Below, in pieces: positions 48,913 to 60,742 of a stretch of DNA of 64,000 bases. The stretch comes from Brachynemurus nebulosus (taxonomy: Eukaryota > Arthropoda > Insecta > Neuroptera > Myrmeleontidae). Location of the stretch: assembly GCA_035578155.1 (NCBI GenBank), contig JAPWDM010000003.1, positions 70,734,142 to 70,798,141 of the forward strand, written 5' to 3'. Below the pieces are notes generated by a model that ran no database searches, was not told the DNA's origin, and saw only the letters and a program-made list of their open reading frames with translations. Both the position numbers and the translations under genes were made by a program. Position 1 is the first letter of the stretch, and each line of letters starts with the position of its first letter.

Positions 48913-50589
48913 TATATTTTGTATCTGAATTTTTGCGAAGTCATCCTTTTAACATAAATTGTTTTATAGTAAATAGGCAATAAATAAATTATCTTTTCTC
49001 ATTAGTTGTTTCTATAACACTTATTTCAAATTTTGTAAAGTCTACGTACTGTTCGAAAAATTTAATCCTTGATCCTCTGATGATTATGTTTAATTTACAA
49101 AAAAAAAATGTACCTATAAAAATTTTTTCTTACAATTTATAAGCAATAACAGTTTTACAAAATCAGTAAATTAAACGTAAAATTTCTAAACAGTATCGAG
49201 AACTTTCGATTCGTCCGACTCATATCCCGTATTTTAGTGTATTTAATGAGTGAGTTGCGAAAGCCATTTCTCGAAAATGCTTATTAATTACATTAAATTG
49301 GTGTGTTCATTTATGCTTGTGTACTATGAGAAAAGTGTATAGGTGGTACTATACTGGTGGTACGATATTTTCATTTAGCACTCATCCTCACCGTCAACCC
49401 ACCCAACCACATTCGTCCGGTTGGTGGTGGTGGTGGTGGTTAGTCGGTTTGTTTCGTATTAGCTCATGAGCTGCTTGTATGCTCATTTGTCCCGCAGCGA
49501 TTATATTAATTTTAATAAAGTTAATTTGAAATAATGTTTAAATTTTACGTGAAGTTTATTGTATTATTATAATTTTTCATTATGGAACAAATAAAATTAT
49601 ATGTGGTTAAATGTAATCTTATCGTAAGGGAATCTAGAATCATATATCGTCCCTCCAATGCTACAGTGGGATATCTTCAAAAATGGCCATATTAAGTTGT
49701 TGATACTGTCGTATTCCATTTTTCGAGTACATTTTTCGAGTCAAACACTGAGATATTGACCATATCTTAATGTTCGATTGGAGAAAATGATATTACATAT
49801 TTTTATTTGGTATTACGTTGAGATATTTACACGATGTTGTTGTGTGATACAACATAGTTTTTTGAACTTGTAGAACATAAATAAAGAATATTTTATTAAA
49901 ATTGGTAAATTAACAAATTTTATTTTAGCATTAAGCAACATTTTTAAGAAACCAGTTTTATAACCAAACGGTAATTTAAAAATCATGCGAAAATGGTTTC
50001 TCGTGGTAAGAAAATATTAAATTTAGCCCTAGGTTATCCAAATCAGACTACCAAGCGTATACTTTAATTTTTATGAAATTTTAATAGCAAGTAAATCTAA
50101 GAATGAGTTGTAAGCTGATAATAGTAATAGTGATTAATAATTTAGTATTAGTAACTAGTATTTTAAATTATAATTATTATTTTTTTGTTTATGTAAATTT
50201 CTGTATCGAAGTTATTAATATAAGTTAGCAGAACCTTGGGACATTTTCTTATAAATTAATATTTTTGTAAATTTTTAAAATGTAACACTGGAATATTTCC
50301 AATAAAATTGCTATAATTATTCAAAGGTTCGAATTTATGTTTCTAAAACTACTAACGACAGTAAAAAATATAATTCTGGTCTTTATAAAAGCGCTAAAAT
50401 AGTTAAAAGTGGAAGTTATTATAATTTGAAAAAACTAGAAAACTTTAATCCTGTATTAATTCTTCGAATTGGTTTTGATGGTGGCCACGAGAATAAAACT
50501 GATTTTAATTTTTAGTTGTACTTATTCTTCTATCGGGACCGAATTGGCAAAAATTTTTTGATTATTCTGGAAATTAAAATCTAGCTTAA
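48913..50589. other. No gene; short (GGT)6 tract
   Basis: A (GGT)6 microsatellite lies at 49423-49440 in a GC-richer patch (49380-49500). Nothing else is supported. Confidence 0.4.
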
Positions 50590-50735
50590 CCCTTTTATTT
50601 TAACTATAGGGAAAATGTTTTTGTCTCAAAATGTCGGGCCTTTCGCTGCCAGCGACATGTACAGAAAATAAGGTTATAGAAAAAGGAAAGAAAATCAGAA
50701 ATGCCAATATCAAAAATGCGAACCCTAGGTGTATA
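50590..50735 (-). mobile_element. Decayed fragment related to the CCCTAG piggyBac-like MITEs
   Basis: The reverse complement matches the interior of 23682-24277 at about 23800-23940. Shared wording includes CCTAGG near the start, TCGCTGGCAG / TCACTGGCAG, and ATTTTGAGACAAAAA. Both TIRs are missing. Confidence 0.6.
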
Positions 50736-52802
50736 GCACGAAGAGTTTTTATTTTGCAAGTTATTCATAATAAGAATAACACAACAAAATAACTTTCAAA
50801 TCACAGATGACTTTTATTACTAACAAATAAAAAGAACATTAAACAAAATAATAAATATTATATTTTAAAGTACCACATAGAGTACATTATAGAGGCACTA
50901 TTTTACCATTAAAAATGGTAATATTAATGTCACCATATACATAATGTGTGTGAACTCAATGAATTGCAATTTAATAATCAATTTTTTTTTTATTTTTTAT
51001 AAATAATTGGCTATTTTTAATGTTTTTTACAAAGCTTTCTAAAAATTATAATAATAATTTATTTTTTGTTTTGAAAATAAAAATTGTATTGTAAGTGGTT
51101 TCCAATAACAAAAATGAAATATGTTGGAAATGGTTTTCAACACTAGGAATTTGCAAAACAGAAATTATACTAAACCATGTCAGTGAAATTGAACATTATT
51201 TACAATTATACCCTATTTCGAAAAATCTGTCACAGATTGCAGCTCTTGTACCAGTAAATATACACATATCAAAGCATTTAGAGTCGCTATATTACATGAC
51301 GAGTTAACTCGTCTTAATTATTAAAAGGGGTTAGCAATATCCGGCCATAATTACCGACAACTTATTCCTGAAAAAATGTGGTCGATCCACAATATTATTC
51401 ACCAATATTTTCGACAATTTGTACCAATTTTATTACTCTTCTTTATGTTTTGACAATTCCAATATTTATAACGTTTAATTTACAAAATATAGTCTGAAAT
51501 CACTACTATTTCTTTAGCTACCAACTTTAGCCCTCTGCGATGAATGAAAAAACTGCCGTGGATAATTCAAATATTAAACCACGCCTCCATTTGCACTATT
51601 GGCTTAGAGAATCAAACATCTTTTGATTCTGTTGCTTTCTTCCCTAGCTCAACCTCACTTTTTTTCTTCTGTTTCATCCGTGACTCGCTAGAGTAGGTAA
51701 TGTTGCAGCTTTTATTTTTTTAAGACGACTAAACTGAACCGTAATTTTACAGAACGTTTCCAGAAGTCTATTCCAAAAACTAATTTTTTGTTTGCTTTCG
51801 TAAAAGAAAATTGTCAAAAACAAATATATGATTATCTAAACTGCCTTTTTGAACCATACTATAAAAATGGTTATTTAACACTCGACTCGAAAAACACATG
51901 TACCAACGTCAGTTTAATTTAAAATTCAGATAAGGAAATATGTACGAACAGGATTCATTTTCTAATTAATATTACTAAAATGTCTGGATGTAAATTTGCC
52001 TACAACACACAAACATAATATTCAGGTAGCTACGTTTCTCTAATTTGAGTAGTTTGAGTAGATGCTGTGTGTGTGTGTATCAATTGATGTTGATCTTAAG
52101 TTGTCGAGAAAATTTATTTCAGGATATAGGAGTAGGCGTTTATTTTGTCCGTTAATATGAATTTTGTGTCTGCGAAAACAAGCAGAGAGACAGGTTGGTA
52201 CTGATCCTCGTCCTATGTTTACTACTTACATATACATTTACTTTAGCTATGTAGATTTGTCGGGAGTGAAATTATAATATACTATAATTTTGCGTAATTG
52301 CGTTTTAAATATTTATGTATTTAGGTACTTTAATTAATCATCCACATTAATTATGGAAACTAGTTTTGATGTAATTAATATAAATGGTCGGGAAAATTTT
52401 GTTGCTAAATGTTATTTGCTAAATCTAATTTGAATTTTTTAATTTAATTGGAGTTTAAAATCAAAATCAACGAAACTTACTACGCACCTTATTGTTAGTT
52501 TGACTTCCGTTGTTTAGGTGCACATTTCCCTGTATTTTCTTGTAATATAAATCAACTTTTGTTAGTGAAAATTGAGTTTAAATATATATAGGTGACAGGC
52601 AAAGGAAAAAGTACGATGAGTATATTAAAAATTACCCTATGCCTCCGTAAAAATTTCGGCGCTGTACAGGAAAAATTCTACTCTCTTACCGTATTATTTA
52701 TAAGGTTTTTTTTTTTTATTTATTAATAAATAATTGAATTAAAATAGTTTAAAAAGATATTGGTAGAAGGGTAAGGATTAAAATTAAATTATTAATATTG
52801 AA
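50736..52802. other. No gene recognised
   Basis: A 70-codon frame at 51095-51307 begins at a non-ATG codon and has a reasonably mixed composition. I recognise no family and there is no second exon or splice context, so it is not called. Confidence 0.35.
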
Positions 52803-53330
52803 AAAATGTTCTGTGGTTTTTTATTATTTGTGGAAAAACATTGTTGAATCACGTCCTGGTCACCAAAATTATGTTCAATTACGTTCTGGTCACCAAAATT
52901 ATGTTGTGATTTTGTCGGTTAAAATACAATAATAAAAAACCACAAAACATTTTTTCAATATTTGAAATGAATGTAGGAAAAACACAATGATATATTTATT
53001 ATTTGATAACAAAATAAATTCTTTATTTGAAGCTAAAATTATATTATAATGTTTGTAATTATGAAAGTACAAAAACACACATCACAGCACATGTACTGTA
53101 TTATTATTGTATGACCAATGTACTCCAACCAACAACGTCTGCGAGGTCCCTTGCTCGAACAGAGTACCCGTGTCGTTGCTATTATAGCTAGTAGCAAACC
53201 ACCGGTCGCCGTTCGGACTGCTATGCTGGTAACTTATTCAAAATCACCTTGTGTGAGAGAGATGCTTGAAGACAGGTTTCAAAGAGAAAATAGAGATAAC
53301 AAATACCGTTTAAACAAAGATTAAGTAAAT
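52803..53330 (-). repeat. Possible LTR with primer-binding-site-like sequence
   Basis: Read on the minus strand, a 350-400 bp stretch with an AATAAA signal leads to ACATAATTTTGGTGACCAGR, which resembles the TGG-starting primer-binding site that follows an LTR. This segment is present twice, about 28 bp apart (52855-52910). Flanking it, AAAATGTTYTGTGGTTTTTT at 52805 and its complement at about 52935 form an inverted pair that an LTR model does not explain. No gag or pol is present. A solo LTR end or an unrelated MITE are both possible. Confidence 0.3.
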
Positions 53331-53522
53331 TTTCCTGATATTCAATTGAAATTTTACTAGTCCATCGAATTTTACGGAGCTGTATATGAAAAATTCTTAA
53401 GCTGTACAGGAAAAATTTTCAAATGAATCTTAAAAAATAATGTTTGAAAGGTATTTCTTATATATTTGCTTGATAATTTCCTACCGACTGGTCACTTGAG
53501 CCTGGTTTACCGGAGGCAGCTC

Positions 53523-53570
53523 CGTAATTTTTACTGTAATTTTTACTGTAATTTTTTCTGTAATTTTTTC
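53523..53570 (+). repeat. Short ~13-bp minisatellite
   Basis: Four units of GTAATTTTTACT / GTAATTTTTTCT in tandem, following a CCGGAGGCAGCTCC string that also occurs in part near 52645. Confidence 0.7.
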
Positions 53571-54574
53571 TCAGTGTACATATTTGAATTTTTGTCAAAG
53601 AGAAAGTCTCAAAGATCAAACAAACAACTCATGTTTTGAATAACCGCATTTTTTGAAACTTCATTGAGAATCCTTTGACTATTACGAATTTTTCTAAACA
53701 AACTTTTAAATTTGATGAAAATATATTGCTTCCACGGTATAAAATCTAGGTTAGACAAAGTAACTTCTCAGTGGAAAAGTATGAAGCCCATACCTATATT
53801 TAAAATTGGCATCGAAGCGCTAAATAAATAATTAAAATAATATTTTATGTAAATAATTCATATTTTTAAATTACATGTTTACTTTTTTTCTAAAAATAAA
53901 TTTTTATAATTATTTATTTAATATTTTTATAGCTTATGCATTTTGTTGTTAGCACTTATTCGTACTTATAATAAACTTTTGTTTGCACTACAGAATATAA
54001 ATTTTATGTAATAACGCAAAAATACAAAGGTGAAAATGAACACACACAATGTCTAACGAAGTATAGTTTACAAAAACAAAAATGGTAGATTTTAAATACT
54101 GAAAGAGTGGTAAAAAGTGAAGCAGATGAATATGTGAAGCAATTTACGGCTAAATATCATTTTTGCTTGCGTGAATTATACCCATATTTAGCAAGCAGTA
54201 AGTTTTTTGTTTTTATTATTACTAAAAAAAAAAAAAAAAACATCTTAAAACAAAGTTACAGAAAATCTGAAAACAAAAAAAAGCTACAGAAAAACTGAAT
54301 ATATACTTTCAGTAGTATTATAATATTATATTGCTTTACTATATTACCATGTAGAAATATAGAAACTATGTTTGTATCGTAGGGTATATATGGAACGACT
54401 TTTATTAAGGAAATTACACAAATGGGAAATAACGTAACATATAGAAATATTGTAATAGAAATATTTCGATATAATATTATAATATGTAGAAATGTATGTA
54501 TCTATTTATTAAAATTCCCGAACAATTTTCTTGAAAGTATCTATAAATAAATATTGTGTTTTCAATTGGTTTAA
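53571..54574. other. No gene recognised
   Basis: AT-rich. A frame around 54101-54198 ends at a GTAAGT that could be a splice donor; see findings. Confidence 0.3.
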
Positions 54575-54707
54575 GTGTATGAATGCTGCTAATGATTGGA
54601 GGTGTACCGGATTGTTTATTTGAGGATTTCAATAAAATTTGGAGAACTGAAGTAATATTCGACGTTTGAACTATTATTACCTGAAAATTTGTTACCTTCA
54701 AAATCAT
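54575..54707. repeat. Direct repeat R1
   Basis: About 133 bp matching 55152-55284: GTGTATGAATRCTGCTAATG, TTTGGAGAASTGAAGTARTA, ACTATTATTACCTGAA. The two copies are in the same orientation. See R2 for the junction with a SINE. Confidence 0.8.
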
Positions 54708-54711
54708 TAAA

Positions 54712-54825
54712 AATCACAAAATGATTGAAAAAATTATAAAAAATTGGATCGGCTGCGAATCGAATCCAGGATGTCCCCGGTAACTAGCCAGGTGTCTTGC
54801 CACTGGACCAACGATCCTCTGTTCG
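54712..54825 (-). repeat. tRNA-derived SINE fragment, family GATCGGCTG
   Basis: On the minus strand it reads as a tRNA-like head: A-box-like TGGTCCAGTGG, then CTGGCTAGTTACCGGGGACA, B-box-like GGATTCGATTC, then GCAGCCGATCCAATTTT and a TTCAATCA tail. The family recurs at 55076-55154 and 30037-30172. No clear TSD was found, so the ends are approximate. Not called as a tRNA because the acceptor stem does not close and several copies exist. Confidence 0.65.
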
Positions 54826-54999
54826 ACAGCCGCCCCAGTTCGACAACCATTCAACCACTTATGTGTATTGGTACTCTCTCTAATACGAGAAACAGTTACT
54901 ATTTTCAATTTCAAATATTATCGAGTGCTTGTGAAACATTACTAAGTATGACGAACTTTTGTACGCATTTAAACATACGCAGTATTCATATGTTCACTT

Positions 55000-55154
55000 A
55001 TCGTTCAGCTAAACTGAAACTTTAAGCACTCGATTTCTTTGGTTAGTATTACCAAAATCCAAATGTAAATTATAAATCACAAAGTGATTGAAAAAATTAT
55101 CAAATTTGATCGGCTGAGACTCGAACCCAGGATTTCCCGGTAACTAGCCAGGTG
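55000..55154 (-). repeat. tRNA-derived SINE fragment, second local copy
   Basis: Contains the downstream block (CACTCGATTTCTTTGGTTAG), the tail (AAAGTGATTGAAAAAATTAT), the B-box-like GGGTTCGAGTC on the minus strand, and CCGGTAACTAGCCAGGTGT. It is cut at GGTGT, where repeat R2 begins. Confidence 0.65.
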
Positions 55155-55284
55155 TATGAATACTGCTAATGTTTGGAGGTGTACCCGATTGCTTACTTGA
55201 AGATTTAAATGAAATTTGGAGAAGTGAAGTAGTATTTGACGTTTAAACTATTATTACCTGAATTTTTTTACTTTCAAAATCATC
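55152..55284. repeat. Direct repeat R2
   Basis: Partner of R1. Its first bases GTGTATGAAT are fused to the SINE's CCAGGTGT, sharing the four bases GTGT. Confidence 0.8.
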
Positions 55285-55298
55285 TTCAAAATATTGTA

Positions 55299-55829
55299 CA
55301 GCTGAACTCTTTTTACGCGGTGCTTTTTTGTGCGATTTTTTTTATGTGGTTTGAAAAAAATGGCCATTAAAATGCATAATGTGAATCAAAATCACGAGAT
55401 AGGAAGAAACTTAAACAATTACTATAATAACTTCTTTGATAAAAATTCTTTTTAACGGCTCTTAAGCATTTAATCAATACATTGCATAAGAACATAAGTT
55501 ATTGTATCATTTAATTTTGTTATAGATGTATTTTTCAAAATTTTCATAATATTATAAAATTGAAGTAAAATGTTTCTACATGTAAATTAGTTCTTTATCT
55601 TGTTTATAGAAGCAACTTCTAAGGAAAGTTCTAATTTTGAGCGTTTTGAGTGGTGTTTTTTCAATTAAACTTTTTTTATGCGGTCCCGACCAACCGCATA
55701 AGAAAAGTTTTTTGTACAATCTGGATCGAACTATACTTTTTATAGCTATTGATGATATTTTTGAATATATTTTTTTTTGTACGATTTTTTTATGCGGTCC
55801 CTATCTATCGCACAAAAAAGGATCAACTG
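55299..55829. mobile_element. pogo/Tigger-like MITE flanked by TA
   Basis: Left CAGCTGAACTCTTTTTACGC and right AAAGGATCAACTG are inverted, flanked by TA (55297-55298, 55830-55831). Subterminal TTTTTATGCGGTCCC blocks occur in both orientations. A CAGNTGA start with TA target is typical of pogo/Tigger-type elements (family knowledge). 531 bp, no transposase. A truncated relative lies at 59852. Confidence 0.7.
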
Positions 55830-55831
55830 TA

Positions 55832-56626
55832 TATTATTTAAATGATTGAACGTATAATATTTTTTTCGAAAACATTTTTTTTAATTTTTTCGAATTATCA
55901 CTGCAATTGGTCGCCGACTACATCTATATCATAAATCTCTATAATTCCAAAGAATAATTGCATACACTTCAGAAACTTTTCTAATTCCTTATATCGGCGA
56001 TTAAAAGTTGCTTCAGTGTTCAGAAAATCTAGAAATGTATACAAAATTGTAAACTCATTCTATTGTTTCACGTAATAGTAATTCGATTGTTTAATCCCGA
56101 TCTAATTAAACTAATGTACTCTAATTAATTAATTAACTAATTACATAATCAACATTTAATTGTTTAGAAACAAAATATTCTTGAAAATAATTGCTACCTG
56201 TAATCTACGCTTTGATAATTACGTTAGTAATTAGTTCTTGAGGCATTGTCGATTCAGGCGGGTAGCTCCCTCCGTTAAGAATGGCGATGGGGAAATTTGG
56301 CAACGCTGTATTTACCTACATGTAATTATCAATATTATGTATCGATATAATAATAATAATAATAACTATATTGGTCGTACAGTCAAGACAAGCAGACAGG
56401 CAAGCGGGCTTATATATTATAGTAGTGACGGTAGCGTTAATTAACATTGCGGCTATTAATTATATTTGGCGATGAAACTAATTAACTGTTAATTGTATTG
56501 TTTAGAAATTAATTTTCAGTCGAGTTAATATCATTTGATTTAAATGTTTGATAATAATTGCGAAGGTATTATATAAATAAGCAGGTGTTTACATATATTG
56601 AAAATTATAGAATGCAGGAAGTATTA
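55832..56626. other. No gene; short (AAT)n
   Basis: Contains TAATAATAATAATAATAA at about 56348-56366 and nothing else I can support. Confidence 0.4.
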
Positions 56627-56630
56627 TTAA

Positions 56631-57115
56631 CACTATGAGGCCCGAGCACTTTCACAGTAAACTTCCCCAGAAACCGACAATATTTTTAATGAAATTTTAT
56701 GTAAACAAGTATATAAAATGATTCCACAGAACATTAAATGATTCAACATGTATGTGTTATATGCAGGTCAAAAGATGAGTACATACCTAGTTATTATTAT
56801 TTTGATAAAACCCACATGTATACAAGCATACAACACACACATACATACATATGTGGATAAAAATATTATTGTAAATAAAAGATTAAGTCTAGATATTTTG
56901 ATGATAAAACATATTATGTATATAGGTATATTTATATGTACAAAAAATGGAAAGTCTCCGGTATGTAGTAAAAAATTACTTTTATTAGAATAATATAAAA
57001 TCTTTTTTTAAAAAAAATATTTTTAAGTCTTTTGTTTATTTTAAATTTTGATCGCGGTCTGCCTCGGCGGACGTTTTGTTTGTTTTCGGATGTCGAAGCC
57101 ATGGGACTGAAAGTG
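56631..57115. mobile_element. TTAA-flanked TIR element, probably piggyBac-type
   Basis: TTAA lies at 56627-56630 and 57116-57119. The ends CACTATGAGGCCC and GGGACTGAAAGTG are inverted with 3 mismatches in 13. 485 bp. The 81-codon frame inside is ATG-led but AT-driven and unconvincing. It is a third TTAA family, distinct in TIR from those at 15127 and 23682. Confidence 0.5.
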
Positions 57116-57119
57116 TTAA

Positions 57120-58559
57120 TAGCGGTAAATGTTTGGAGATTTTACATAAAAGATAATAAATATAAATAAGATAATAAATATAATAATAAATTCTTTTTAT
57201 AATATTCAAATCTAGCTAAAATTGGATAAGAGTTTGAGAGATCTAATTATTTTAAATATTTGATTTTATGGGCATTACCAAATGGTGAATAATTTTCAAT
57301 ACGGTGAGGAACTAAAAAAAATTCATTTATTTTCTGCATCCAAAACCTCATCGGACACTACTTCTATGACCAGGATGAATATGCAAGTTGAAACACGTTT
57401 CTAGGGTAGTTCTAGTAACAGCTGTTGTAGATTTTACCAAAAAATGTTACGAATTTAGAGCAATAATATTGTTTATTTTGTAAAATCTTAAGTGTCTTAC
57501 AAAAATTACGATCAGAAAAAGGAAAATTTTCTTATTTTTCAGAAAATACAGGCAAGATTTGTTTTTTTTACCTTTCGTTTTTCCCGCTGATGACTTTATG
57601 ATAAATCTTCATCACTAGTATTACTACTAAAACCACCACTTTCTAATGTTTTCATTTCTAGAAGATATTTCTACTTCTATCAATGGGAAACTATATCGTT
57701 ATAAATGATTTTATTTTTATAAGACATCTTCAAAATTGTATATGAATACTTCTGTTGATACTTACTTGGTCGATTCTATGTACCTATATTTTCTCATGTA
57801 CCTACATAATAGATTTAAATAGAATATTCTAGATCATTTATTTCATTCAATATGACTCTCCGAGAAGTGGAATATAACGCCTTTAACATAAACAGACGAG
57901 CTCCTTCTCAGAGAAACATTGAATAAGTACGTGCACTCAACTAACTTACAATCAATTCAAGTCTTTAGTATCAAAGATTTTCTTTTAAACGTTTCTTATA
58001 AACTTTTATATGCACTACAAGTTAAAATACGTGTATATGTTGTTTCAAAAGTTTTCACTATATTCTATTTAACTACACTTAAAATTCAAGTGAGTTATAA
58101 TAACATAAAATGTGTATTTTCAAGAGGGCGTTGTTGGATTTGTAATGATTAATTTTTAAATGTTAAAACCGCTAAACGTTCTATCTTGTTAAACAGTATT
58201 TACGAATCGCCTGTATAAAACTATCTGTACTTTACTCTAATGACCATACTGTAGGGATCTCTGTGTGTGCAATGTTCTATAAAAGCTTGTGCTTGGCTCT
58301 AAAGTTGTGAACGTGTACAACAAATACGTAGATAAAATATCATAAGCATATAGAAACAGTTTTATGTGTAAAACGTAAATGTTGTTCGTTCTAAGTACCG
58401 GATCTTTCACATTTAGCCTAATGAGTTCTTAGAAATAATTAATAGATGTATTTTCAACGAAATCATCATTACTTGTATTCGGAAAATTTATATTAAAATA
58501 ACAGAAAATGATTTGTTTTGTCAGACCACTTCAAAATAATTTTATACTTGAGTCGATGA
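57120..58559. other. No gene; TATA-like site at 58278
   Basis: A TTCTATAAAAGCTTG string at 58275-58289 is a good TATA-box match in a slightly GC-richer patch. No coding exon was found near it. Confidence 0.35.
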
Positions 58560-59490
58560 GTTTCAAAACCATCTAATTAACACAACTAAAAATATTCAGG
58601 AAACACAAAAAACTGTTTACTCACTTATAATAATGATTTTGAGGTGGTTTTTACCATTAAATTTTTAGGAAAAACCATACAGGAAAAATCATTAGTAAAC
58701 AACGATTAAAAATTATAATTAACTACTTTTGCAGCAGTTAGCTTTAGTTAGATGGTTTTGAAACGGTTGATTTTGTAATTAGCTACTTTTGCAGCAGTAA
58801 CATTAACAATTAGACACTTTTGCAACAGTTTATTATTCTTTCAATAGGTTTTAAATAAAACAACATTCGTAGAAATCTATCTATTTACATTGTACAACGT
58901 CGTTTTTATTATAACTTATGAAAACTAAGATTATTTCTTATAATTTCGTAGAATATTCTCGTATAAAACAAGTCTTGTTACTGTAATTTAACAGTAAAAC
59001 TCAAATCAGAACCACGATGTCTCACACAATTATATTCTGCATACATTCGCAGCCTGTTATATTTGGAAATTCCACATCTTCCTTGTACTTTTTTCTAGTT
59101 ATTGCAATAGTAAATATTTTCTTAGAGAGAGTAATAGAATTATCATATACAGTTATTTGATCCTCTGCAGGCTCTGCAGTACCACATATTGACCACCTAA
59201 CTAGCTACTTTTGTTCCAAGTTTTTATAATGACGCCATTTTTATATAAGTAATTAGATAGTTTTGCAACTGGTTTGTGTTGCTTACAACTCCATGTTTTT
59301 TTCAATTGGAAAATATTGCAATTAGCTACTTTTGAAACAGTTTCGTACTTTTGTCATTAAAATTAAAGGGGAAAAAGCTGATTTTGCACCGGCTAGTTGG
59401 TATTTTTTGGTACAGTTTATCCTCCTGAATAATAAACCGTATCTAACTCGATTTTGAAAAAATCGTCAATTAGATGGTTTTGAAACTGAC
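58560..59490. repeat. Cluster of TTAGMTRSTTTTG motifs
   Basis: A 20-mer of the form AATTAGATGGTTTTGAAAC or AATTAGCTACTTTTGCARCAG recurs about nine times in 0.93 kb. Positions are near 58560 (inverted), 58717, 58746, 58776, 58807, 59199, 59250, 59319 and 59466. The outermost two are inverted to each other. It probably represents the subterminal repeats of a TIR element; the exact ends and TSD are not resolved. Confidence 0.6.
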
Positions 59491-59849
59491 CGACACACTT
59501 TATTATCTAAAATATTTTTTCTACTTTTAATTATCTCTACTGAGAAATGATAATTTAGTATTTTCGTAGTAAATAACAATAAATCTTTTTCTTGTTACAT
59601 ATGTCTCAGTCTCCAGGACCAGCTATTACAACAAATAAAGAAAATTTCATCGTTCGATGGCGAATTCAATGTGCTTCTTGGTAGGGTTAGATTCCGTATG
59701 CGATCAGTGATAGTCAGAAATACGGTCAGATTACAAGTGGGGTCATAAAAGTTCCTAAATAGCAAAAATGTCATACTTCTGCAATCCATTTTGTATTGTT
59801 TTGTCAGTATTGAAATTTTTTTGTACTTATGTATACTAATATTTTAAGA
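59491..59849. other. No gene recognised
   Basis: A minus-strand 64-codon frame at 59595-59789 shows no family resemblance and was not called. Confidence 0.4.
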
Positions 59850-59851
59850 TA

Positions 59852-60084
59852 CAGCTGGATCTTTTTTTATGCGATTGATAGGGACCACATAGGAAAAATA
59901 TTGAAAAACTTCATAAATAGCTATAAAAAGTATAGTTGGTTCCAGATTGTAAAAAAAAACCTTTTATGCGGTGGATCGAGACCGCGCATAGAAAAATTTT
60001 CATAGAACATACATAACTAAAAACGCTCAAAACCTCACGATTTCTTTAGAGGTTGCTTTTATAAACAAGATAAAGCATTCATTT
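59852..60084. mobile_element. pogo/Tigger-like MITE, truncated copy
   Basis: Starts TA + CAGCTGGATCTTTTTTTATG and runs through GATAGGGACCACATAGG, AAATAGCTATAAAAAGTATA and AAACAAGATAAAG. It is the inverse of the right half of 55299-55829. It stops where the motif-rich element at 60085 begins. Confidence 0.7.
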
Positions 60085-60500
60085 ACAGTAGTGATGTTAT
60101 GGATATCCGTAACCGTTACCGAAACTACCGGATATGCGAAATAATTAATTATCCGTAACCGAAACCGTATCCGAAAATAAAAGTTTCGGATTTATTTCAG
60201 GTAATAACGGACATCTGCCTTTGGAAAACTGAGTTAAATCGAAGAAAATTTTTGCTGCATGTGCTTCTTTTGATAGATTTTTGTTGATCCGTGTTTGGCG
60301 TTCACTTTTTTCGGTACAATTTTCCCCGTTTTCCTAAAAAAAATGTTCGCTAAAAGCAATTATCCGTAACCATAACCGTATCCGAAAGATTATCCGATAT
60401 TATTATATATCCGTAACCGAAACCGAAACCGAAAAAAATGTTTTCAAATATCCGTATTCGAATCCGTATCCAAAATTTCATATCCATAACATCCATAATA
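60085..60500. mobile_element. Element with repeated ATCCGTAACCG motif
   Basis: Left AGTGATGTTATGGATAT and right ATATCCATAACATC are inverted. At least five ATCCGTAACCG-like units, often extended with AAACCG or TATCCGAAA, lie near 60108, 60151, 60362, 60411 and 60451, concentrated toward the two ends. A left CAGTAGTG terminus would suit a hAT element, but the right terminus is degraded and no 8-bp TSD was seen. Confidence 0.6.
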
Positions 60501-60648
60501 TATATAAGAGAACATTTTATTTCATTTTTAGCGAATTTTCAGAATGGAATTCAGCTATTACAGCCACTGCCATGACGCAACTTGAGACAAGGACTATGGC
60601 AGAAATTTGTTTTGAGGTCCCTAGAAACCGAAAATAATATTCACTAAA

Positions 60649-60651
<3 letters not shown>
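60501..60651. other. Flank of microsatellite, no gene
   Basis: Contains GACGCAACTTGAGACAAGGA. It has the look of a dispersed repeat interrupted by (TA)n, not an exon. Confidence 0.3.

Positions 60652-60738
<87 letters not shown>
60652..60738. repeat. (TA)n microsatellite
   Basis: 87 bp of uninterrupted TA units. The minus-strand Tyr-Ile frame across it is an artefact. Confidence 0.97.

Positions 60739-60742
<4 letters not shown>

Noticed and set aside
48724..48957. 77-codon frame in the hairpin-headed repeat
   Set aside because: The sister copy at 19373-19860 has an in-frame stop at the equivalent place and many non-conservative changes.
54716..54825. Second tRNA-like sequence on the minus strand
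   Set aside because: Acceptor stem does not close, the CCTGGCTAG...CCGATC block is repeated in truncated form at 55076 and 30113, and it has a SINE-type tail.
57590..57620. CTGATGA core suggesting a hammerhead ribozyme
   Set aside because: No stem II or GAAA partner with flanking helices could be arranged around it.
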